Both the position numbers and the translations under genes were made by a program. From contig JAZRQN010000124.1 in assembly GCA_045649855.1 (NCBI GenBank), positions 1 through 24,975 of the forward strand: DNA of 24,975 bases, read 5' to 3'. The stretch comes from URNF01 sp045649855 (GTDB taxonomy: Bacteria; Bacillota; Clostridia; Oscillospirales; Acutalibacteraceae). Numbering within the stretch: position 1 is the first letter of the stretch; every line of letters starts with the position of its first letter. This document shows, piece by piece, positions 1 to 6,894 of this stretch. The notes beneath the pieces were generated by a model. The model had not been told where the DNA came from. It did not search any database and saw only the letters and a program-made list of their open reading frames with translations.

Positions 1-48
1 AGCAATAACCGCAGTGGAAGCCATCAATATCTTTTGCCACAGTTTCAC
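1..48 (-). CDS. Start of a secreted or lipid-anchored protein (partial)
   Basis: Only the first 16 codons are in the window. Reading leftward from a GTG at 48-46 gives MKLWQKILMASTAVIA, which has the basic start and hydrophobic run of a signal peptide. The start is chosen because an AGGAGG ribosome site lies 7 bases upstream; an ATG at 52 in another frame sits too close to that site. A sigma-A promoter lies at 80-108. The protein is probably exported, but its function cannot be told from this stub. Confidence 0.6.
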   Translation of the reverse strand, partial: MKLWQKILMASTAVIA

Positions 49-79
49 GCATTCTCCTCCTTTCGACAAGTATGTACAT

Positions 80-108
80 AGTATATTCTTTTTTCACGCA
101 TACCGCAA
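80..108 (-). promoter_or_regulatory. Sigma-A promoter of the leftmost partial gene
   Basis: On the minus strand, TTGCGG (108-103) and TATACT (85-80) are separated by exactly 17 bases. They lie about 30 bases upstream of the ribosome site of the signal-peptide gene. Confidence 0.6.
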
Positions 109-117
109 GATGTTTCG

Positions 118-158
118 CAAAAAAATCCGACGACAAAACCACATTTTCGTCGTCGGAT
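118..158 (-). terminator. Intrinsic terminator after the GH5-like gene
   Basis: A 10 bp perfect stem (125-134 with 149-158, core CCGACGAC/GTCGTCGG) is extended inward by A-T pairs. On the minus strand it is followed by a run of T (complement of 118-125). It sits just downstream of the stop at 163. Confidence 0.8.
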
Positions 159-162
159 CTTC

Positions 163-1260
163 TTATTTCATCTTCTCTGCATATTCCTCGTCTGCCGCTT
201 GACACATCTTTTTGATCAGTGCGATCTCTTTGGGGTCGTACGGGCGGTGGTTGGGACGATACAAATCGTGGAACCACTGTTTCACATCGAAATCAGCATT
301 GGGATCTGCTTCGATTGCATTCCAGGTTGCCTCCCACGGCTCGTAGGTCTGGTACTTACCTGCCACAAACCCCCAGTTGTAACACGCGATCTTCTCCAGA
401 TAGAACATCGGGAAGTTGTCAAATACATCATTATGCAAGCAACGGCCCATCCATTCGGTATTCATCAGCGGTCTGCCAAATTCTTTGAGCTTGCGCACCA
501 TCTGCACGTGTTCCGGGAAAGGACTGTAACAATGATACGAAATGATATCGGAATTTTCCAAAATGTACTGTTCAATATCGTTAAAGCCATCTTCAGGCAG
601 GGTGCGCCACACACCTGCGGTAATCGGCTGGGACGGATCAGCAGCGCGTACCGTTTCAAACATCTTGATGACATTGGGAAGACTGATGCTGTCGCGGCGG
701 GAGTTGCCCGGCTCGTTGTACACGTCCCATACGGCAATGCGCGGATCATCTTTGTGCAAAGACACCAGTTCGCTCACCATTTTGTAGTAATCCGCGGCGG
801 TTTCGGGATCGTCCAGATAGAAATGCGGCGCAGGGCCGTTGTGCGCACCGTGCTGGGAATGTTTTTTGCCGCCGTGATAGCCCCAGTCGTATTTCTGTTC
901 ACCGATGTAAGGCAGTGCCCATCGCTCGGTTTTGGGCGGCATACAGTCGTTGGCAAGCACCACGACGCAGGAAATGCCGTACTTGTCGCACAGCGCCAAA
1001 TAGCGGTCAAAACGCTGTAAAAAGCCGTCGTGTTCCTCTTTCCACACCACGTATTCGGGGATAATGCGGATGGAGTTAAAGCCGGTCTCCGCCACCAACG
1101 CCAATTCTTCTTCAGTGGTCTGAAAACGCTCTTCAAAGCCCAATTCCTGCCACTGGTCAACACGATTGACGCAGTCCGCGCTCATATAGTTGCAGCCGCG
1201 CATCCACGGACGGGAATCATACCATTCCCAAATCTGTTCTTTTGTCCAACGCTCTTTCAT
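163..1260 (-). CDS. GH5-like (clan GH-A) glycoside hydrolase
   Basis: A 365-residue TIM-barrel glycosidase. The clan GH-A signature is visible: the acid/base Glu in the motif VYNEPGN (near residue 182) and a second, likely nucleophile, Glu in LMNTEWMGR (near residue 269). There is no signal peptide, so it should act inside the cell on oligosaccharides or glycosides that have been taken up. The gene starts one base after the stop of the epimerase-like gene (1262), so the two form one operon read from the promoter at 2221-2249 and ended by the hairpin at 118-158. The pairing suggests release of a free sugar followed by anomer conversion. The substrate (mannoside, glucoside or xyloside) cannot be decided; a GH125 mannosidase remnant nearby makes mannosides possible. 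The family assignment is firm to clan level, less so to GH5. Confidence 0.85.
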   Translation of the reverse strand: MKERWTKEQIWEWYDSRPWMRGCNYMSADCVNRVDQWQELGFEERFQTTEEELALVAETGFNSIRIIPEYVVWKEEHDGFLQRFDRYLALCDKYGISCVVVLANDCMPPKTERWALPYIGEQKYDWGYHGGKKHSQHGAHNGPAPHFYLDDPETAADYYKMVSELVSLHKDDPRIAVWDVYNEPGNSRRDSISLPNVIKMFETVRAADPSQPITAGVWRTLPEDGFNDIEQYILENSDIISYHCYSPFPEHVQMVRKLKEFGRPLMNTEWMGRCLHNDVFDNFPMFYLEKIACYNWGFVAGKYQTYEPWEATWNAIEADPNADFDVKQWFHDLYRPNHRPYDPKEIALIKKMCQAADEEYAEKMK

Positions 1261-1261
1261 G

Positions 1262-2203
1262 TCAATCCCTCGTCTCTATGTAAATTCTCGACGTATATAC
1301 TTTGGTTTCTTGCGGTTTCAAATATGCGAATCCTGCGCGTTCCCGTTCGATCGGGGCGTTCGCACAGTTTGCAAGACAGTTTTGCGGTTCCAAACAGATA
1401 TATTCATCAGCGCTTCCGTTATAAATCAGACGGAAACCGTATTTCTCGTCGTTCTCATACACCATACGCACGCCGTTTTTTATGTCGGTAATGCTCATAC
1501 CTCCGCCGCTTTTGGCGCGGTAATGACGACTGATGGGCAAGAAAAACGGACAAAACGTACCGCTTGCAAGCGCTGCCGATACCGCATCAAACACCGGAGT
1601 CTCCCCTGTCGGCAGATAGTTTTGCATATTGCGTTCAAACTCTTCCGCAATATCGGTGCGCACGCGGATATCTTCTTTGCGGCTCTCCGCCGTCAACAAC
1701 GCACAGAAAGTGGTGTGAAATCCGAGCATACACGGCATATTGGTCTCCGACAGATTGGTAACCGCCACCGTGTGATGAAACCCGTTCTCGTCCAGCGTGT
1801 AGGTCATACGAATTTCAAACGCGTGCGGAAAGCTGAGATACGGCGCATCCGCCGTCGCGCGATACACGCACGTCAAGGTATTTTCGGTGTGCTCGGTCAA
1901 TGTAAACGGTGTTTTATGCAGTTCACCGTGCAGATGACAACCCGTGTTCGGCTCGTTGACGGGGAAGCGGTATTCACGGCCCTCAAAGGTGAACGAACCG
2001 CCCGAAATACGGTTGACAGGGAACAAAATCGGCATACCGTACAGGTACGGATTATCGGGCGTTTGGGCAGGATCTGCCTGCTCTCGCAGAATGCGCGTTC
2101 CCGTTTTTTCATTTCGCAAGCGGATACAATTACCGCCGCGATCAAGGTCAATGGTCGCCACATATCCGCCGCCGAAAATTTCTTTCAATCGCACGCGCCG
2201 CAC
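1262..2203 (-). CDS. Aldose 1-epimerase family protein (GalM-like)
   Basis: A 313-residue galactose-mutarotase-fold protein. Visible family marks are the His block around HLHGELHK, the second His in GFHTTF, and a late Glu in CLEPQNC that matches the family's catalytic base. It should interconvert alpha and beta anomers of an aldose, or bind a sugar derivative, in the cytoplasm. The longest form starts with GTG at 2203, but the G-rich ribosome site overlaps that codon. The GTG at 2194 has a proper 8-base gap and is probably the true start. It is the first gene of the operon with the GH5-like glycosidase and has its own promoter at 2221-2249. A GalM-like protein of unknown sugar specificity is the safest name. 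Confidence 0.85.
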   Translation of the reverse strand: MRRVRLKEIFGGGYVATIDLDRGGNCIRLRNEKTGTRILREQADPAQTPDNPYLYGMPILFPVNRISGGSFTFEGREYRFPVNEPNTGCHLHGELHKTPFTLTEHTENTLTCVYRATADAPYLSFPHAFEIRMTYTLDENGFHHTVAVTNLSETNMPCMLGFHTTFCALLTAESRKEDIRVRTDIAEEFERNMQNYLPTGETPVFDAVSAALASGTFCPFFLPISRHYRAKSGGGMSITDIKNGVRMVYENDEKYGFRLIYNGSADEYICLEPQNCLANCANAPIERERAGFAYLKPQETKVYTSRIYIETRD

Positions 2204-2220
2204 CCCCTTGCTTTTCGTTC

Positions 2221-2249
2221 ATTATAACAAATAGCCGATTTGAACGCAA
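2221..2249 (-). promoter_or_regulatory. Sigma-A promoter of the epimerase/GH5 operon
   Basis: Minus-strand TTGCGT (2249-2244) and a perfect TATAAT (2226-2221) are 17 bases apart, directly upstream of the gene starting at 2203 or 2194. The -35 box overlaps the left end of the GH125 remnant. Confidence 0.75.
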
Positions 2250-2375
2250 GGGTTTATGCACGAATGCTTTGATAAAGATGATCCGACTCGGTTCCGTCGT
2301 CCCTTCTTCCCCTGGTCCAATATGCTGTTCTGCGAATTTGTGGGCAAGTGTATTGCAAAAGGCATGTTTCAATAA
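2244..2375 (+). pseudogene. C-terminal remnant of a GH125 (DUF1237) alpha-mannosidase
   Basis: An open frame that begins right after an in-frame TGA (2241-2243) and ends at TAA 2373-2375 encodes 43 residues, including TQGFMHECFDKDDPTRF and RRPFFPWSNMLFCEFV. This closely resembles the C-terminal block that I recall for GH125 exo-alpha-1,6-mannosidases (GFMHESF, then TRPWFAWANSLF), which carries the conserved Glu. Roughly 90 per cent of a normal gene of about 430 codons is missing, so this is a decayed tail. It runs opposite to the epimerase/GH5 operon and carries that operon's -35 box. A nested-palindrome element begins 9 bases after its stop, and may have been its terminator or part of the deletion event. 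Confidence 0.6.
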
Positions 2376-2384
2376 TTCAAAAAC

Positions 2385-2702
2385 AAAAAGACGATGTTCG
2401 TTTCGGAGCGCTCACACAGGGAGAAATCGGTTTTTCGTCGATATTTTCCCCGCCTCATTGTTGCCAAACCTTATAAGACATACAGTATTACTACGGTTTG
2501 GCAACTTCGAGCACGAGAAAAATATTTCGACTACAAAACTGTAAAACACCTAAAATATATGAATTTTTGATGGTAGAAAAGGCGAAAAGCCGCGGTAACG
2601 CTGACGCGTACCGCGGCTTTTTTAACGCATTATACCGCAAAAATTCACTATTTTAGGCGAATTATCCCTCTGTGAGCGCTCCGTTGCGAACATCGTCTTT
2701 TT
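2385..2702. repeat. 318 bp nested-palindrome (MITE-like or structured) element
   Basis: Terminal inverted repeats of 37 bp (2385-2421 and 2666-2702) match at about 33 positions. Nested inside are an 11 bp perfect inverted repeat (2460-2470 with 2495-2505), a second imperfect pair (2549-2569 with 2638-2657, CCTAAAATA...GAATTTTTG) and a central 12 bp perfect GC-rich hairpin (2586-2597 with 2609-2620). There is no credible ORF. It fills most of the 2204-2709 gap between the GH125 tail and the SDR stop. It could be a non-autonomous mobile element or a large structured transcript end. No clear target duplication was seen. Confidence 0.7.
2586..2620. terminator. Bidirectional terminator hairpin inside the palindromic element
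   Basis: A perfect 12 bp stem AAAGCCGCGGTA/TACCGCGGCTTT with an 11-base loop is followed by T runs on both strands (TTTTTT on plus, TTTT on minus). On the minus strand it would end the metallohydrolase-SDR operon. Confidence 0.7.
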
Positions 2703-2709
2703 TATGTAC

Positions 2710-3471
2710 TCAAACTTTACTCAATTTCATCAACCATCTGTGCGGCACGATTCTCGCAAGGACGCGGTAGAACTTGAAGAACGCAAGCGGCGTATACACC
2801 GCTTTGCCGCGTTTGGCACTGCGCAACGCCGCTTTTGCGACCTTGTCCGGCTCAGCGTACGGCAGGGTGTCAAACGTTTTGGAAGAACCCTTAGCAATAC
2901 CTGCAACAGGCAAAAACTCGGTGCGCATCGGACCGGGGCACAGAGCCAGCACGTTGATACCGCGCTTTTTGGTTTCCTCGCGCAAACCTCTGGAGAAACT
3001 CATCACGTACGCTTTGGTGGAAGAATACACGGTCATACGCGGATTGGGTACAAAGGACGCGATAGAACAAACGTTGAGCACGAAAGCGCCTTTTTGCATA
3101 AACGGCAGCACCAACGCAGTCAAAACGGTGAGCGCACGCACGTTGAGGTCCACCATGCCACCCTGATCTTCGGGATCCAACTCTTCCACGTACCCCATTT
3201 TACCGAAACCTGCATTGTTGATGAGCACGCGCACATCAGGTTTTTCGGTTTCCAACAACGCGGACAGCGCTTTCATACTCTCCTTGTCGGTCAGATCCAT
3301 CGGTATCACGCGGACGTTCTGTTCAGGGCAGGTAGCCGCCATCTGTTCCAGACGATCCTTCCTGCGTGCGATCAACCAAATTTCGTCCACCTTCGGTCCG
3401 TCTGCCAACAACGATTTGAAAAACGATTGACCAAGGCCTGCGGAAGCGCCGGTTAAAATTGCAACTGTCAT
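2710..3471 (-). CDS. Short-chain dehydrogenase/reductase (SDR)
   Basis: An NAD(P)-dependent oxidoreductase of 253 residues from the chosen start. The Rossmann motif TGASAGLG is at the N-terminus, NNAG follows in the middle, and the catalytic Ser (CSIAS) and YSSTK (Tyr-x3-Lys) come later, then CPGPMRTEF. The first ATG (3477) lies 2 bases from the AAGGAG ribosome site; the ATG at 3471 has an 8-base gap and is preferred. It starts 14 bases after the stop of the beta-CASP nuclease and is probably co-transcribed with it. The substrate cannot be read from sequence; the layout (basic C-terminal tail, no membrane segment) fits the classical SDRs often annotated as YqjQ/DltE-like. Confidence 0.85.
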   Translation of the reverse strand: MTVAILTGASAGLGQSFFKSLLADGPKVDEIWLIARRKDRLEQMAATCPEQNVRVIPMDLTDKESMKALSALLETEKPDVRVLINNAGFGKMGYVEELDPEDQGGMVDLNVRALTVLTALVLPFMQKGAFVLNVCSIASFVPNPRMTVYSSTKAYVMSFSRGLREETKKRGINVLALCPGPMRTEFLPVAGIAKGSSKTFDTLPYAEPDKVAKAALRSAKRGKAVYTPLAFFKFYRVLARIVPHRWLMKLSKV

Positions 3472-3484
3472 TTTCATATCTCCT

Positions 3485-5092
3485 TTACGACCATTTCTTT
3501 ATAAGGTTTTTAATTTGTTCGGTAAACGCCGAAATATCCTTGTTAGACATGCCGCGACACTTTTTCGCAACCTCCACCAAACTGTGTGCCGCCGCAACCA
3601 GTGCCGCATACAACTGACCGCCGCGACCGTCTCTGCCACCCACTGACTTTTGCAAGCGGATACCGCTCGCTTCTTTGACGGGTTTAGCGGAAAGCAGATC
3701 GTATTCACTGCCCGAATAAGGTGCATACGCCGTGCAACCGAAGGTGGTTTCCAACAACGCACGCAGGTTTTCGGCGGCATCCTCGTCGCCGTGGTTGACA
3801 AATATCGTGTGAGGGCGGTTTTTGAACGTGGACACCCAGTTGATCAAACCATCGCGATCGGCGTGGCCGCTGGTACCGTGCAGACTGAGGATCTCTGCTT
3901 TAACAGCGATGTCCTCTCCGAAGATACGCACCTCACTTGCACCGTCCTGTAACTTCCTGCCAAGCGATCCTTCCGCTTGATATCCCACGAACAGCACGCT
4001 GTTTTCAGGTTTCCAAAGCCCATGTTTCAAATGATGACGGATGCGCCCCGCTTCGCACATACCGCTCGCGGAAATAATCACTTTCGGGCGTGTATCGAAG
4101 TTGATGGCTTTGGACTCGTCGCTGTTCACCGACAATTCAATGCCGTCAAACCAAATGGGGTTGACACCCTGATTGATCAGCGCAGTCGTGTCTTCATCAA
4201 AACAAACGGGATCACATTGCAGGAAAATACGGGTGGATTCCACCGCCAGCGGACTGTCCACGTACACGGGGAAATTGCCGTATTTCTCGAGAAGACCGCG
4301 GTGTTTGGCGGTACGAATGGCATACAACATTTCCTGCGTTCTGCCCACCGCGAAGGAGGGAATGATCACGCTGCCGCCTCTGTCGAAAGTACGGGAGATA
4401 TACCCTGCCAACTCTTCCACCGTATCTCCGTGCGGACGGCGATCGTGCAAGCGGTTGCCGTAGGTGGATTCAAGCACCAATAAATCCGCTTCTTCTACCG
4501 CTTTCGGGTCGTTGATGAGCGGTTGATTGGTGTTGCCCACGTCGCCGCTGAACACGATTTTTCGGGTTTCGTCCCCCTCGGTCAGCCACATCTCTACAGC
4601 GGCAGAACCGAGCAGATGTCCGATGTCGGTAAAGCGAATTTGGATATTTTCCGCCACTTGATACGTTTTCGCATACTCACAGCGGTGAAACAGCCGCAAA
4701 GCACCCTCAGCATCCGCCATACCATAGACAGGCTCGACAGGTTCACCACCGTTTCGCAAAGATTTTTTACTTTTCCATTCTGCTTCCGACTCCTGAATGT
4801 GCGCGGAATCGCGCAACATGATCTCGCACAGATCAGCGGTAACGGCGGTGGTATATATTTTACCTTTAAATCCGTCTTTGTACAGTTTCGGGAGCATGCC
4901 TGAATGGTCCACGTGTGCGTGGGTCAGAAAGACCGCTTCAACAGCCCCTGCCGCCACGGGCAACGGCACGTTTTCAAACACATCACGGCCTTGTTCCATG
5001 CCACAGTCGATAAGATAGTGCGCGCCGCCAACCGTCAACAGCGTACAACTGCCGGTTACCTCATGCGCCGCACCGATGAATGTCAATTTCAT
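3485..5092 (-). CDS. Metallo-beta-lactamase/beta-CASP RNA-processing nuclease
   Basis: A 535-residue protein of the CPSF73/YSH1-like branch (MBL fold with RNA-specificity domain). Zinc ligands are visible in order: THAHVDHSG, GHLLGSA and FSGDVGN. They are followed by ESTYGNRLH, the beta-CASP block SASGMCEAGRIRHH, and the C-terminal motifs HGTSGHAD and VNHGDEDA. It is expected to cleave RNA in the cytoplasm, endo- or exonucleolytically. The upstream GTG (5098) lies inside the ribosome site, so ATG 5092 with a 7-base gap is chosen. The C-terminal 70 residues beyond the usual core are basic and could help RNA binding (inference). It is first in an operon with the SDR, read from 5125-5153. Confidence 0.9.
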   Translation of the reverse strand: MKLTFIGAAHEVTGSCTLLTVGGAHYLIDCGMEQGRDVFENVPLPVAAGAVEAVFLTHAHVDHSGMLPKLYKDGFKGKIYTTAVTADLCEIMLRDSAHIQESEAEWKSKKSLRNGGEPVEPVYGMADAEGALRLFHRCEYAKTYQVAENIQIRFTDIGHLLGSAAVEMWLTEGDETRKIVFSGDVGNTNQPLINDPKAVEEADLLVLESTYGNRLHDRRPHGDTVEELAGYISRTFDRGGSVIIPSFAVGRTQEMLYAIRTAKHRGLLEKYGNFPVYVDSPLAVESTRIFLQCDPVCFDEDTTALINQGVNPIWFDGIELSVNSDESKAINFDTRPKVIISASGMCEAGRIRHHLKHGLWKPENSVLFVGYQAEGSLGRKLQDGASEVRIFGEDIAVKAEILSLHGTSGHADRDGLINWVSTFKNRPHTIFVNHGDEDAAENLRALLETTFGCTAYAPYSGSEYDLLSAKPVKEASGIRLQKSVGGRDGRGGQLYAALVAAAHSLVEVAKKCRGMSNKDISAFTEQIKNLIKKWS

Positions 5093-5124
5093 ACCCACAC
5101 CTCACTTCAAATATCTTTGATATT

Positions 5125-5153
5125 ATTATACAGAAAAAAGACCCATTATGCAA
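5125..5153 (-). promoter_or_regulatory. Sigma-A promoter of the nuclease-SDR operon
   Basis: Minus-strand TTGCAT (5153-5148), 17 bases, then perfect TATAAT (5130-5125). The -35 box and most of the spacer lie within the hairpin and T tract of the nagB terminator, so the two signals are interlaced. Confidence 0.75.
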
Positions 5154-5163
5154 GCATAACGGG
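5133..5163 (-). terminator. Intrinsic terminator of nagB
   Basis: Minus-strand stem CCCGTTATG / CATAATGGG (5163-5155 with 5150-5142, one G-U pair) with a 4-base loop, then a T-rich tail. It lies 7 bases after the nagB stop. Confidence 0.75.
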
Positions 5164-5170
5164 CCAATGT

Positions 5171-5935
5171 TTATATGTCTAATTCCTTTGCGCTGTCTTT
5201 GTCGCAGTACAGTGTCGCACCTGCGTGCCGCCGCAACGCGGTGGCAGGACAGTGTTCATCGATGCGATCAGTGGTCAGCATTTCGGCAACCGCCGCCGCT
5301 TTGGTGGCATACGGCACGACGCAAAACATCTTTTTTGCGCGCAACAACGCAGGAACGGTGAGGGTCAGCGCATATTGCGGCACCTCATCAATGGTGGCAA
5401 AGCAACCGTCGTGCACCTGCTGCGTGCGGCACGTTTCATCCAGTTTCACAGGCTTGATGAGCAACGGATCGCCAAAATCCGCAACAGGCGGATCGTTGAA
5501 CGCGATGTGTCCGTTTTCTCCGATTCCCAGCACCACTAAATCCACGGGATAACGGGTCAAAAGCTCGGTATACCGCGCGCACTCCGCTTGTTTGTCGTCC
5601 GAAAACGCATTGATGTAGTTGACCGATTTGAACGGTGCTTTGCTGAACAGGTGGTCTTTGAGATAGGTCTGGAAAGATGCGTTAGATCCTGCTTGCAGAC
5701 CAATATATTCATCCATATGAAACGCGTTAATGCGCTCCCACGCGATATCCTTTTGAAGCAACGCCGCCAATGTGGTGTTTTGAGAGGGCGCTGCCGCAAA
5801 AATCATATTGATTTCCTCACGTTGTGTAAGCAATGCACAAATTTCGGCTGCAATATCCTCAGCCGCCGCTCGTCCCATCTCTTCTGCCGTATCGGCAATC
5901 TTCACTTTCAACAAATCTTTCTCAAATGCAATCAC
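5171..5935 (-). CDS. nagB: Glucosamine-6-phosphate deaminase
   Basis: A 254-residue cytoplasmic enzyme that converts glucosamine 6-phosphate to fructose 6-phosphate and ammonia, the last step feeding amino sugars to glycolysis. Diagnostic motifs are FHMDEYIGL (catalytic Asp) and LGIGENGHIAFNDPP (active-site His and Asn). The length is normal for the family. The longest form starts with GTG at 5944, which overlaps the GAGG ribosome site; the GTG at 5935 has an 8-base gap and is preferred. It stands alone (no nagA next to it) and is divergent from an AraC regulator whose promoter is at 6007, so that regulator may control it (inference). It ends at the hairpin 5133-5163. Confidence 0.92.
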   Translation of the reverse strand: MIAFEKDLLKVKIADTAEEMGRAAAEDIAAEICALLTQREEINMIFAAAPSQNTTLAALLQKDIAWERINAFHMDEYIGLQAGSNASFQTYLKDHLFSKAPFKSVNYINAFSDDKQAECARYTELLTRYPVDLVVLGIGENGHIAFNDPPVADFGDPLLIKPVKLDETCRTQQVHDGCFATIDEVPQYALTLTVPALLRAKKMFCVVPYATKAAAVAEMLTTDRIDEHCPATALRRHAGATLYCDKDSAKELDI

Positions 5936-6006
5936 CGCAATCACCTCGCACCTGTATCATACTGCAAACACGCCACCGTTACCATTGATATTTTTTTCAA
6001 CAAACA

Positions 6007-6035
6007 TTGCATTTTGTGCATTTTTATGGTACAGT
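6007..6035 (+). promoter_or_regulatory. Sigma-A promoter of the AraC regulator
   Basis: TTGCAT (6007-6012), 17 bases, TACAGT (6030-6035). It lies 10 bases upstream of the first good ATG, so the leader is very short. It also rules out the upstream TTG at 6007 as a start codon, because that codon is the -35 box. Confidence 0.6.
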
Positions 6036-6045
6036 GTCTTGGGTG

Positions 6046-6840
6046 ATGTATATGCAACAATCGCTTTTATACGGCGAACTGTATTACGCGCGAAAAGTAA
6101 CACCGCGCCCCGAATACGACGAATCCTCACTGCACTCGCATCAAAAATACGAGGTGCTGTATTTCGAATCGGGACACGCGGAACTTGTTTTCGAAACAAA
6201 AAAGGTATTGCTGTATCCCGGATCGTTGGTGCTGGTGCCACCTGCCACCAAACACCGCATCAACATTTTATCCGACTTGACTTACAAGCGGACGGTCATC
6301 AATTTTCAAAAACTGCCGTCTTTTATTGCCAACGAGACTTTCACCACCGCGCAGGTGCTGGACATCTCCAAAGATGCACGTATATTGAACGTGCTGGATC
6401 GGATGCAGGCATATCAAGATCTGTTTTCCGCAGAACACCTCACGGTTTTACTGGAGGGGCTGGTCAACGAACTGCTGCTGTTGGCACAGATGCAACTATC
6501 CGTTGCCGTACAGCCGACCGCCGCTTACGGACAGATTATGACCCAGGCAATCGCCTATATTGATAAGCATCTACATACCATCACCAAGGTGGAAGAACTG
6601 TGCGAAGCGTTGCACGTCAGCCGCGCGTTTTTGTACCGCGAATTTCAAAACGCGGTGAGCATGAGCCCTATGCGATACATCCACCAAAAGCGGCTGTGGA
6701 ACGCGCACACGTTGCTGAAAAGCGGTGAAGATGCCACCAAAGTATGTTTCGGTTGCGGCTACCGCGAATATTCCGCGTTTTACCGCGCCTATCGCAATTT
6801 CTTCGGTTACTCTCCGCAGGAAACCAGATTAAAAGCATAA
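6046..6840 (+). CDS. AraC family transcriptional regulator (cupin plus HTH)
   Basis: A 264-residue one-component regulator. The N-terminal half is a cupin-type sugar-sensing domain (SLHSHQKYEVLYFESG near residues 24-40, then LYPGSLVLVPPATKH). The C-terminal 100 residues form the paired helix-turn-helix AraC domain (VEELCEALHVSRAFLYREFQ, MSPMRYIHQKRL, VCFGCGYREYSAFYRAYRNFFGYSP). Two ATGs, 6046 and 6052, can serve the GGGTG ribosome site; 6052 has the better gap. It faces nagB and ends at a hairpin shared with the antiporter. Control of nagB or of amino-sugar use is a reasonable guess only. Confidence 0.87.
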   Translation: MYMQQSLLYGELYYARKVTPRPEYDESSLHSHQKYEVLYFESGHAELVFETKKVLLYPGSLVLVPPATKHRINILSDLTYKRTVINFQKLPSFIANETFTTAQVLDISKDARILNVLDRMQAYQDLFSAEHLTVLLEGLVNELLLLAQMQLSVAVQPTAAYGQIMTQAIAYIDKHLHTITKVEELCEALHVSRAFLYREFQNAVSMSPMRYIHQKRLWNAHTLLKSGEDATKVCFGCGYREYSAFYRAYRNFFGYSPQETRLKA

Positions 6841-6842
6841 AA

Positions 6843-6881
6843 AAAAGCACCTCGTGAAAGGATATTTCACGAGGTGCTTTT
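6843..6881. terminator. Bidirectional terminator between convergent genes
   Basis: A perfect 17 bp stem (6843-6859 with 6865-6881, core GCACCTCGTGAAA) with a 5-base loop and A/T tails on both sides. It serves the AraC gene and the convergent antiporter gene. Confidence 0.85.
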
Positions 6882-6894
6882 GGTGTATCAATGA

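Noticed and set aside
199..2234. Long plus-strand open frames opposite the GH5-like and epimerase genes
   Set aside because: They are antisense to genes with clear family motifs, have no ribosome sites and encode low-complexity His/Arg-rich text typical of shadow frames.
2385..2702. Complete insertion sequence
   Set aside because: The inverted ends are there but no transposase frame fits within 318 bp, so it can at most be non-autonomous.
2704..3456. 250-codon plus-strand open frame
   Set aside because: Exact antisense of the SDR gene, which has TGASAGLG and YxxxK motifs. The frame has no ribosome site or recognisable domain.
3977..4903. Plus-strand frames opposite the metallohydrolase gene
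   Set aside because: Shadows of the beta-CASP nuclease; no motif or start signal supports them.
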